A stretch of 20,381 nucleotides of DNA from an uncultured Acetatifactor sp. (lineage in GTDB: Bacteria > Bacillota > Clostridia > Lachnospirales > Lachnospiraceae), in contig CAJGCP010000037.1 of NCBI GenBank assembly GCA_904501885.1, forward strand, positions 1-20,381. The letters run 5' to 3'. The notes below the pieces were generated by a model. The model was not told the origin of the DNA and ran no database searches. It was given only the letters and a program-made list of their open reading frames with translations. The translations under genes and the position numbers were made by a program. Shown piece by piece: positions 14,219 through 20,381 of the stretch; the stretch's first letter is position 1; the number at the start of each line of letters is the position of its first letter.

Positions 14219-15661
14219 ATGTTAAACAGATGGAAAGAACGTGGGCTGCTGTGGCATGGATTACCCCTGCTGGCTTTGATGGTGTGGGGAGTTTTCTGCA
14301 TCACAAATAATTTGTGGTATGACGAGGCATATTCTGCAGCACTGGTGTCCCAGCCTTGGCAAAAACTGATTTATATTACGGCCGTAGATGCCCATTCCCC
14401 TTTTTATTATGTTCCTTTGAAATTGGTGTACGAATTGTTTGGCGGTGGCACCCATTTCTTTGTATTGAAATTGATGTCCCTTCTATTTATGATGGGATAT
14501 ATGTTTCTTGGCAAATATTATGTGGCAAAGTTATTTGACAGACGCACCTCTGTGTGGTTTATGTTTTTTTCTTTGTGCGCCCCCATCATGAGTGTACAGG
14601 CGGGCAATGTGAGAATGTATGCCATGGGCCTGTTTTTTATGACTTTGACCGGCCTTTTGATGTACGATACATATTTGGAAGCCACACCGCACAAGTGGGC
14701 ACTTTTGTGTCTGGCAAGCATTGGTACGGTATATTGTCACACCTTTGCGATGGTGCAATGCTTTTTATTGTATCTATTGTTTTTCGCGGTAATATTGTAT
14801 AAAAAGCAGTATGACAAAGTGAGAGGGTTTTTCCTGTGCGGCGGCATTGTGGCAGTGGTATTTTCCCCTTGGCTTTGGGTTACATATAAGCAAATGACTA
14901 TGCGTATGACCAATGATGTGGGTTCTGCGGTAAACAGAGCTAATCTTTCTTCGTTGTGGGATTACTGTAAAGAATGGTTTTCTGCCGTGGAGACTCCCAT
15001 TTTGCCTGTTGTGTATTTGGGCGTGCTGCTTTGTGTCTGCTTAGTGATTTTGGGTGTTGTTGCGACATGCAAAAATCACAATGCCGCAGTTGCCATAGGC
15101 GTGGCGTCCTTGGGACTGACTGTGTTGGCGGGATTTTTGATTTCTGTCTTTATCAATAATTGTTTTATGGGACGATATGTGTTCCCGGGATTTGGATTCC
15201 TGATGTTATTTTATGCTGTGGGTGTGAGAAGTCTGGACAACAATTACCTGAAGACGGTGATTGTGGCTATAGCGCTCCTATGCTTTGGAATGCAGTATAC
15301 ATCAGAAGTGGCGTTGGAATACGATAAAGGATTGGATGTATACGAGACGTTTTGGGAAGAAAATGTGACAGAGGACGACGTGATGATTGGACCCTACACA
15401 CATACCATTTTCCTGAATGTGTATCATCCGGAAATTACATACTATATTTTAGGGTATAAGAATTATAAACTTCCCTTCCAAAACACGGAAGCCTTGGTGG
15501 ATTATAATGATTTAAAGGATGTACAGGGAAATATCTGGTATGTGGGCTTTGGTGATGAGCGGCCACATCAATTGGAGCATCTGTGCGACTACGAGGAAAA
15601 AATAAGATTTCAACATATGTATTATGATTTTGTGATTTATCAATTGGAGTGGAGAGAATAA
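14219..15661 (+). CDS. GT-C glycosyltransferase, family 39-like
   Basis: This is a 480-residue integral membrane glycosyltransferase with about ten membrane segments. The start is ATG 14219 with GAGAGGA a few bases upstream; the longer frame from 14147 overlaps degV and has no signal. The first extracytoplasmic loop carries NNLWYDEAYSAAL (residues 30-42, acidic pair D35/E36), and DAHSPFYYVPLKLVYELFG follows (57-75). This is the pattern of PMT/ArnT-type GT-C enzymes, where the acidic residues and the H-P motif bind a polyprenyl-phosphate sugar donor. The GNVRMYAMGLFF motif is also typical. The C-terminal 110 residues form a soluble extracytoplasmic domain. It would transfer a sugar from a lipid carrier outside the membrane; acceptor and sugar are unknown. 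The neighbouring phosphatidyltransferase suggests a lipid acceptor. Confidence 0.85.
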   Translation: MLNRWKERGLLWHGLPLLALMVWGVFCITNNLWYDEAYSAALVSQPWQKLIYITAVDAHSPFYYVPLKLVYELFGGGTHFFVLKLMSLLFMMGYMFLGKYYVAKLFDRRTSVWFMFFSLCAPIMSVQAGNVRMYAMGLFFMTLTGLLMYDTYLEATPHKWALLCLASIGTVYCHTFAMVQCFLLYLLFFAVILYKKQYDKVRGFFLCGGIVAVVFSPWLWVTYKQMTMRMTNDVGSAVNRANLSSLWDYCKEWFSAVETPILPVVYLGVLLCVCLVILGVVATCKNHNAAVAIGVASLGLTVLAGFLISVFINNCFMGRYVFPGFGFLMLFYAVGVRSLDNNYLKTVIVAIALLCFGMQYTSEVALEYDKGLDVYETFWEENVTEDDVMIGPYTHTIFLNVYHPEITYYILGYKNYKLPFQNTEALVDYNDLKDVQGNIWYVGFGDERPHQLEHLCDYEEKIRFQHMYYDFVIYQLEWRE

Positions 15662-15671
15662 ACGATAGGTT

Positions 15672-16250
15672 ATGAAGGCATCAAATAAGAAGGAAATATT
15701 CAGTTTACCCAATTGCATAACGATGTTTCGGATTGTTGGGACGGCCTGTATGGTTTTTACGGATCCTTTGAAAGAGGCATTTTATACCATCTATACATTG
15801 TGCGGTATCAGTGATGTGCTGGATGGTTGGATTGCACGGAGAAGGAACCAGACTTCAGAATTAGGATCCAAGTTGGACAGTATCGCAGATCTTACCTACT
15901 ATTTTGTAATGGCGCTGATGATATTGCCTGAATTGATTCGCATTTTGCCGGCCGCAATCTGGTATGCAGTCATTGCTATCGTGGGATTACGTGTTGCGTC
16001 TTATTTATTGGTGGCGTTCAAGTTTCATCGATTTGCATCCACCCATACATATGGAAACAAACTGACCGGTGCCGGCGTGTTCGGTATTCCCTATTTCATC
16101 GCCACAGAATATGGCGTAGTCTACTGCGTGATAGCATGTACAGTGGCGGCACTTGCGTCCATGGAGGAGTTTATCATTCATTTATTTATGAAGTCTTACG
16201 ATAAGAAACCAAAGACATTATCGCAGTTGATGAGATTGCAGAACGGTTGA
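15672..16250 (+). CDS. CDP-alcohol phosphatidyltransferase
   Basis: This 192-residue membrane enzyme transfers a phosphatidyl group from CDP-diacylglycerol to an alcohol. The complete family signature is present: D48-x2-D51-G52-x2-A55-R56-x8-G65-x3-D69-x3-D73, in the stretch DVLDGWIARRR and GSKLDSIAD. Five or six membrane segments follow the usual layout, and the length fits PgsA or related enzymes. It starts 10 nt after the glycosyltransferase gene with a weak AGG-type site, so translational coupling is likely. Glycerol-3-phosphate, inositol, serine or another alcohol could be the acceptor; the sequence alone does not decide, so no symbol is given. Confidence 0.9.
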   Translation: MKASNKKEIFSLPNCITMFRIVGTACMVFTDPLKEAFYTIYTLCGISDVLDGWIARRRNQTSELGSKLDSIADLTYYFVMALMILPELIRILPAAIWYAVIAIVGLRVASYLLVAFKFHRFASTHTYGNKLTGAGVFGIPYFIATEYGVVYCVIACTVAALASMEEFIIHLFMKSYDKKPKTLSQLMRLQNG

Positions 16251-16300
16251 TAAACAGATGCGCTAACCAAGGTGGTTTGTGGGAGGAGATAGTTAATTCT

Positions 16301-16750
16301 ATGGAAAAAGAAAAAGGATTCCGACTGTTTGATAATTATGATGATGACGGCCAGTTCCGGCTGTTTGATGCAGACTTCGACGATTGGGATGAAGATTGGG
16401 AAGAAGAACCCTCTGTCGCAGAGGCGGAAACTGTGAAGGAAGTAACTGCTGAGAAAAAAATGGAGGAGAAAAAGACGATTAGTTTGACTCCTGTCGTTGA
16501 GGAAGCAGAAGAGGAAATGTTTGCGGAAGTGGTGGAAAAGGAGACCATAAGCAAGCCTGTGGAAAAGGCTGCAACAATGCCCAAAATGACACCGCCTCCG
16601 ATTGTCCCCCAAGAGGAAAAATATTCAGGTCCGGAGATTCGCGTAAGATATTGCAGTACCTGTGGAAAGTTGTTGTTTGTAAAAGAGGATGCAACGGGAT
16701 ATTCCTCTGAGTGTAACCATTGTGAAATTAAGTATTTTCAGAAGGCTTAG
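16301..16750 (+). CDS. Hypothetical acidic protein with C-terminal zinc ribbon
   Basis: This is a 149-residue soluble protein of unknown function. ATG 16301 is preceded by GGGAGGAGA (16281-16289); the longer TTG frame from 16247 overlaps the previous stop codon and is less likely. The N-terminus has two FRLFD copies (residues 7-11 and 19-23) in a very acidic stretch rich in Asp and Trp. The middle (about 35-105) is a low-complexity Glu/Lys/Pro linker. The C-terminus is a zinc ribbon with C118-x2-C121 and C138-x2-C141. No transmembrane segment is visible. It lies inside the lipid and glycosyltransferase operon just before truA. The zinc site and acidic arm suggest nucleic acid or protein contacts, but I cannot assign a function. 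Confidence 0.7.
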   Translation: MEKEKGFRLFDNYDDDGQFRLFDADFDDWDEDWEEEPSVAEAETVKEVTAEKKMEEKKTISLTPVVEEAEEEMFAEVVEKETISKPVEKAATMPKMTPPPIVPQEEKYSGPEIRVRYCSTCGKLLFVKEDATGYSSECNHCEIKYFQKA

Positions 16751-16759
16751 GGTAAGTAA

Positions 16760-17497
16760 TTGAAAAATTATAAACTGATGATTGCCTATGACGGAAGCCG
16801 ATACTACGGCTGGCAGAGGCAACCCAATCAAAACACCATACAGGGCAAGATAGAAAGCGTGCTGGAAGTGATGTGCGGCACCCCGGTGGAAGTCATCGGA
16901 GCCGGTAGAACGGATGCCGGTGTCCATGCCAAAGGGATGGTTGCCAATGTGAATATGGATGCGGAATTGACTTGCCAGGAGATTCGGGATTATCTGAACC
17001 GCTATTTGCCGGAGGATATCGCAGTGACGGAAGTGCGGGAAGCATCCCCCAGATTTCATGCCAGATATAATGCCATCGGTAAAACCTATCGATATACCTG
17101 TTATGCCGGTACTGTAAAGTCTGTCTTTGACAGAAAGTATTATACCAGACTGGAAGAAAAGCCCAATGTAGGTAAAATGCGTAGGGCAGCAGTGATGCTG
17201 CAAGGTGAGCACGATTTTCGCAATTTCTGTGTGAATCCCCGCATGAAGAAATCCACAGTCCGTAATGTGGACAGGATAGAAATATTAGAAAAAGATGATT
17301 ATATTTATTTTACCTTCCATGGCAATGGATTTTTGCAGAATATGGTACGCATCATGGTAGGTACGTTATTGGAAGTGGGATATGGACGAATGTCAGTGGA
17401 GCAGATAGAAAGGGTGCTGGAAAATCCCGACAGGGAAAAGGCCGGGCCCACCGCACCGGCACAGGGATTGTGCCTGATGGAAGTGGATTATGATTAG
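16760..17497 (+). CDS. truA: tRNA pseudouridine(38-40) synthase
   Basis: This 245-residue enzyme converts uridines 38, 39 and 40 of the tRNA anticodon arm to pseudouridine. The catalytic motif GAGRTDAGVHA (residues 47-57) has D52. YKLMIAYDGSRYYGWQRQ (4-21) and RFHARYNAIGKTYRYTCY follow the normal TruA order, and GNGFLQNMVRIMVGTLLEVG is the C-terminal core. The start is TTG 16760; an AGGG site lies seven bases upstream, and the usual N-terminus begins right there. It starts 9 nt after the zinc-ribbon gene, is the last gene of the degV operon, and ends at a strong terminator. Confidence 0.96.
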   Translation: MKNYKLMIAYDGSRYYGWQRQPNQNTIQGKIESVLEVMCGTPVEVIGAGRTDAGVHAKGMVANVNMDAELTCQEIRDYLNRYLPEDIAVTEVREASPRFHARYNAIGKTYRYTCYAGTVKSVFDRKYYTRLEEKPNVGKMRRAAVMLQGEHDFRNFCVNPRMKKSTVRNVDRIEILEKDDYIYFTFHGNGFLQNMVRIMVGTLLEVGYGRMSVEQIERVLENPDREKAGPTAPAQGLCLMEVDYD

Positions 17498-17510
17498 AAA
17501 AAATAAGCAA

Positions 17511-17546
17511 AGCCGGAAAGTGTGAAATAAACTTTCCGGCTTTTTT
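17511..17546. terminator. Strong terminator after truA, also facing the carbamate kinase gene
   Basis: AGCCGGAAAGT (17511-17521) pairs perfectly with ACTTTCCGGCT (17531-17541) around a nine-base loop. Six T follow on the plus strand (17541-17546). On the minus strand a weaker T-rich tail follows, so it can also stop the convergent transcript. Confidence 0.92.
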
Positions 17547-17579
17547 GATTCGGTTTCGTTTTGCAGATAAGTGCTTGCT

Positions 17580-18515
17580 TTACGCAGTAATTACCGTGCC
17601 AACCTTGCCTCTGATGGCATCCTTTACATTTGCCATGGAAGTAATCAATACACTACCCTGAGGCTGTTTGCTCAGATATTCAATGGCTGCCTCAATCTTA
17701 GGTTTCATGGTGCCTTCCTCGAACTGGCCTGCCTCCATCAGTGCTTTCGCTTCTGCCACATTCATCTTTTCGATAGGTGCTTGTGCTTCGGTACCGTAGT
17801 TTTTGTAGACATAGTCCACACCGGTTAAGATAATCAACTGGTCGGATGCTAATTCGGAAGCCAACTTTCCTGCGATGGCATCTTTTTCGATGACTGCGGA
17901 ATCGCCTTTTAATTGATCTTTTTGCTCGATAACGGGGATACCGCCACCGCCGCAGGCGATAACCACCTGTTCTGCGGCAACCAATGCACGGATGGCCTCA
18001 ATTTCCACGATGTCCAAAGGCTTGGGCGCTGCAACCACACGAAGATAGCCTTTGCCCGGTTCTTCCACCACATAGTTGCCCTTGTTCTTTTCCACCTGTG
18101 CATCTTCCTCGGACATATAGCGGCCGATGGCCTTGGTGGGCTCATAGAATGCTTCGTCATAGGGGTCTACAGTGACTTGTGTCAAAATAGTGCTGACAGG
18201 TACGGAGATGCCGCGGGTCAGCAGTTCGGAACGGAGTGCGTTCTGAATGTCGTATCCCACATAGCCCTGGCTCATGGCGGAGCACACACACATAGGAGCG
18301 GGAGTGTAATCGATATATACACGACGAAGTTCTGTCATGGCTTTATGAATCATGCTTACCTGAGGACCGTTGCTGTGGGTGATAGTTAACTGATACCCTT
18401 CCTCCACCAAATCAGCCAGGCTTCTGGCAGTTACTTTTACTGCGTCCCATTGCGCCAAAATGGTGTGGCCAAGTGCATCATGTCCTAAGGAAACAACTAC
18501 GTTCTTCTTGCTCAT
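17580..18515 (-). CDS. Carbamate kinase-family protein with altered N-terminal motif
   Basis: This 311-residue member of the amino acid kinase superfamily is close to carbamate kinase, which interconverts carbamoyl phosphate plus ADP with ATP, CO2 and ammonia. The start ATG 18515 has GAGAGG eight bases upstream. Conserved blocks are THSNGPQVSMIH (about 46-57), SAMSQGYVGYDIQNAL, VDPYDEAFYEPTKAIG, VVIACGGGGIPVI, SAVIEKDAIAGKLASEL, LTGVDYVYKNYG and FEEGTMKPKIEAAIEYL. The first motif, normally LGGNA, reads LGHDALG here, and HGNGPQVG reads HSNGPQVS. As I recall, similar variants occur in other Clostridia. It lies 54 nt after aroA and may share its transcript. Arginine-pathway partners are absent, so the carbamoyl donor is unclear. 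Confidence 0.85.
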   Translation of the reverse strand: MSKKNVVVSLGHDALGHTILAQWDAVKVTARSLADLVEEGYQLTITHSNGPQVSMIHKAMTELRRVYIDYTPAPMCVCSAMSQGYVGYDIQNALRSELLTRGISVPVSTILTQVTVDPYDEAFYEPTKAIGRYMSEEDAQVEKNKGNYVVEEPGKGYLRVVAAPKPLDIVEIEAIRALVAAEQVVIACGGGGIPVIEQKDQLKGDSAVIEKDAIAGKLASELASDQLIILTGVDYVYKNYGTEAQAPIEKMNVAEAKALMEAGQFEEGTMKPKIEAAIEYLSKQPQGSVLITSMANVKDAIRGKVGTVITA

Positions 18516-18555
18516 TTTATTACCTCTCTATTATTGTGTTTAAGGTCTTTTTAGT

Positions 18556-18573
18556 ATAACACTCGGGTGTTAT
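18556..18573 (-). terminator. Weak hairpin at the aroA stop codon
   Basis: ATAACAC (18556-18562) pairs with GTGTTAT (18567-18573) around a four-base loop. The aroA stop codon lies in the stem. The minus strand lacks a T-run behind it, so it may only attenuate transcription into the carbamate kinase gene or protect the aroA end. Confidence 0.4.
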
Positions 18574-19901
18574 TTCGTCAATTCTGCAATACCATCCAAA
18601 AGTGCAAAATAATTGGCAAAAGTTTTCCTGCAACAATCCGGATTATCAATGACAATGCCCGGTACACGCAGACCAATCAGGGAAAATCCCATGGCCATAC
18701 GGTGGTCGTCGTAGGTATTCACCAGGCAAGGGGTAGGGATGCCCGGATGGATGGTAAGTGTACCGGCAGTCTCCTCGCAACGGATCCCCATTTTTTGCAG
18801 TTCCGTGGCGATGGCATGAATGCGGTCGCTTTCCTGGTGACGGATATGACCGATGCCACGAATGGTGGTAATGCCGTTTGCAAAAGGAGCGATGGCTGCC
18901 AGCGTAATGGCCTGATCAGAGCAGGCGGACATGTCCACGTCTACCGCTTTGATGATACCATCTTGGGGAGGCATTAGTTGTATGCCTTCCGGAGTCTCAT
19001 GCTTTTCACAACCCATTCTTTCCAGAATGGATAAAAATTCCACATCCCCTTGCAAAGAATTAGAATAGACACCCCGCACTGTGACGGGAACGGCCAACAA
19101 AAGGCACATGGCGTAGAAATAGCATGCTCCGGACACATCCGGTTCAATGTCGTAGTTGCGGGACATATAGTTTTGTCCTTTGGGAACCAAATAGGTATGT
19201 TCCTCTGATTGTTTGCAGTTTACCCCAAATTGCGCCATCATATCCCGAGTCATTTGGATATAGGCCATGCCGTGGGTGCCGGTGGTCGTGATGGTCACGT
19301 CCTGAGGGCACAGACAGGATACAATCAACAAAGCACTTAAAAACTGGCTACTGGTGTCGATGTCCACGGTAAGGTGATTTTTTTGCCATCCCTTTCCACA
19401 GATGGTGAAAGGAAAGTGCCCTTCTATGCCGTCTTCCGGATGTTGGATTACAGCACCCAAATCCTGTAAAGATGCAAGTAAGGGCCCCATGGGGCGCTTC
19501 CGCATCTGTTCTGAGGCGTCCATATGGAACTGTCCCTCTGATACGCCTAAAAATGCAGTGATAAATCTGGCTGCAGTACCGGCACTTCCTACATTGACAG
19601 AAGCAGAGGATAGGGGCAAATTGCCACCGGTGCCCTGCACGTGGACGGTACAGGTATTCTCATCCGCGTCCACCTCAAAACCTAAGGCTGTCAAACACCG
19701 TAAAAAGGCCCTGGAGTCATCGGAAAACAATGCGCCGTTCAGCGTGGATTTCCCTTGCGCCAGCGCGGCCAAAAGCAGGGCCCGATTGGTGATGCTTTTG
19801 GAGCCGGGGACAGAGACGAATAAGGGGGCTACATTTTTATTCAATTGAAGACTTTCCCATAAACAGGGGACTTCGTAGACTTTACTCATAGGCAAACTCA
19901 T
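18570..19901 (-). CDS. aroA: 3-phosphoshikimate 1-carboxyvinyltransferase (EPSP synthase)
   Basis: This 443-residue cytoplasmic enzyme is the sixth step of the shikimate pathway, joining phosphoenolpyruvate to shikimate 3-phosphate. Motifs seen are PGSKSITNRALLLAALA (residues 32-48; K35, S36 and R40 bind substrate), NVGSAGTAARF (103-113), MRKRPMGPLL, EPDVSGACYFYA, RHQESDRIHAIATEL (the glutamate of the active site) and NTYDDHRMAMGFSL. The NVGSAGTAARF block differs from the E. coli LGNAGTAMRPL by lacking the proline. The start ATG 19901 has AGGGAAAG upstream, and ATG 19889 is an alternative. A consensus promoter lies 52 bp upstream. It is divergent from cysK and upstream of the carbamate kinase gene. 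Confidence 0.95.
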   Translation of the reverse strand: MSLPMSKVYEVPCLWESLQLNKNVAPLFVSVPGSKSITNRALLLAALAQGKSTLNGALFSDDSRAFLRCLTALGFEVDADENTCTVHVQGTGGNLPLSSASVNVGSAGTAARFITAFLGVSEGQFHMDASEQMRKRPMGPLLASLQDLGAVIQHPEDGIEGHFPFTICGKGWQKNHLTVDIDTSSQFLSALLIVSCLCPQDVTITTTGTHGMAYIQMTRDMMAQFGVNCKQSEEHTYLVPKGQNYMSRNYDIEPDVSGACYFYAMCLLLAVPVTVRGVYSNSLQGDVEFLSILERMGCEKHETPEGIQLMPPQDGIIKAVDVDMSACSDQAITLAAIAPFANGITTIRGIGHIRHQESDRIHAIATELQKMGIRCEETAGTLTIHPGIPTPCLVNTYDDHRMAMGFSLIGLRVPGIVIDNPDCCRKTFANYFALLDGIAELTK

Positions 19902-19952
19902 CTTTCCCTTTGGAATTTTGTTCCTATTTTTGAAGCATAATATATAAAATTA

Positions 19953-19981
19953 AGTATACTTTACCAGATTTTGTGTGTCAA
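19953..19981 (-). promoter_or_regulatory. aroA: Consensus promoter of aroA
   Basis: On the minus strand TTGACA (19976-19981) and TATACT (19953-19958) are separated by exactly 17 bp. The transcript would begin near 19946, leaving a leader of about 45 nt. Confidence 0.85.
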
Positions 19982-19998
19982 TATTTCATCTTTACCAC

Positions 19999-20028
19999 TT
20001 GACGAATAGGAAGCAATAGAATTAACAT
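19999..20028 (+). promoter_or_regulatory. cysK: Candidate promoter of cysK
   Basis: TTGACG (19999-20004) and TAACAT (20023-20028) are separated by 18 bp. It diverges from the aroA promoter, with 17 bp between the two -35 elements. The -10 is a weak match. Confidence 0.5.
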
Positions 20029-20091
20029 AGGGATAGAAACAGTAGGACACACAATCTGACAAATAGGATGGCATATTTGAAAAGGAGATTT

Positions 20092-20381
20092 ATGGATAGA
20101 GTATATGAAAATATCATGGAATGCATTGGCGGAACACCGCTTTTGAAACTGTCCCGGTATGGTGTTGCACAGGGCATTGACCATGCTACCCTGCTGGCAA
20201 AACTGGAATACTTAAACCCTGCCGGCAGTGTGAAAGACAGAGCGGCCCTTTGGATGATAGAAGACGCAGAGAAAAAGGGCATTTTGCAACCGGGTGCAAC
20301 CATCATCGAGCCCACCTCCGGAAATACCGGCATTGGTCTGGCACTGGTGGCTGCCATTAAGGGGTATCGTGCTATTTTGAC
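20092..20381 (+). CDS. cysK: Cysteine synthase, N-terminal part (runs off the window)
   Basis: The first 96 codons of a pyridoxal phosphate enzyme that makes cysteine from O-acetylserine and sulfide are present. The start ATG 20092 has AAAGGAGA (20081-20088). MDRVYENIMECIGGTPLLKL opens the protein; then come KLEYLNPAGSVKDRAALWMI, with the PLP-binding lysine in SVKDR (K45), and EPTSGNTGIGLALVAAIKG, the phosphate and substrate loop. The match to CysK-type enzymes is strong. A related O-acetylserine or cystathionine beta-synthase-type enzyme cannot be excluded from the N-terminus alone. Confidence 0.88.
   Translation, partial: MDRVYENIMECIGGTPLLKLSRYGVAQGIDHATLLAKLEYLNPAGSVKDRAALWMIEDAEKKGILQPGATIIEPTSGNTGIGLALVAAIKGYRAIL

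Noticed and set aside
1..20381. CRISPR array, tRNA, rRNA or complete insertion sequence
   Set aside because: No regularly spaced repeats, cloverleaf patterns, rRNA segments or transposase reading frames were seen.

Overview
The window looks like a chromosomal segment of a Gram-positive, low-to-mid GC anaerobe of the Clostridia, most likely Lachnospiraceae-like. The reasons are strong AGGAGG-type ribosome binding sites, consensus sigma-A promoters, a lysine riboswitch that ends in an intrinsic terminator, a Cthe_2159-type beta-helix lipoprotein, a DUF5596-like acyltransferase relic and a clostridial-type RND exporter. No species can be named from the sequence alone. There are no rRNA or tRNA genes, no CRISPR array and no complete mobile element.

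Left edge (1-1260): a decayed accessory patch. It holds an unassigned GC-rich fragment, a Phd/YefM-type antitoxin relic with an in-frame stop and no toxin, a strong terminator, a good promoter, and a 200-codon ORF whose N-terminal part looks like a DUF5596-type acyltransferase and whose C-terminal part does not. From 1290 onwards the genes look intact.

Middle (1290-10863): a PF10131-like polytopic membrane protein (+); an NhaC-family transporter (-) behind a consensus promoter, a complete lysine riboswitch and its terminator, hence probably a lysine transporter (LysW-like) rather than a housekeeping sodium/proton antiporter; a 1335-aa RND exporter (+) with a roughly 300-residue coiled-coil insertion; and a PutP sodium/proline symporter (-). 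Convergent pairs are separated by bidirectional hairpin terminators.

Right half (10916-20381): two tandem small XRE regulators (-) with palindromes upstream; a secreted beta-helix lipoprotein with four 12-residue repeats (-); then a + strand operon of degV, a GT-C glycosyltransferase, a CDP-alcohol phosphatidyltransferase, an acidic zinc-ribbon protein and truA, closed by a strong terminator. This operon pairs fatty-acid binding, lipid headgroup transfer and lipid-linked glycosyl transfer, so a membrane glycolipid or phospholipid role is a reasonable inference. After it come a carbamate kinase-family gene and aroA (both -), with aroA driven by a consensus promoter divergent from the start of cysK, which runs off the right edge.

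Most of the window is ordinary metabolism and transport. The points most worth a second look are the riboswitch-controlled NhaC protein, the coiled-coil RND exporter, the relics at the left edge, the 11-bp tandem repeat in the degV promoter, the palindromes before the XRE pair and the altered first motif in the carbamate kinase homologue.
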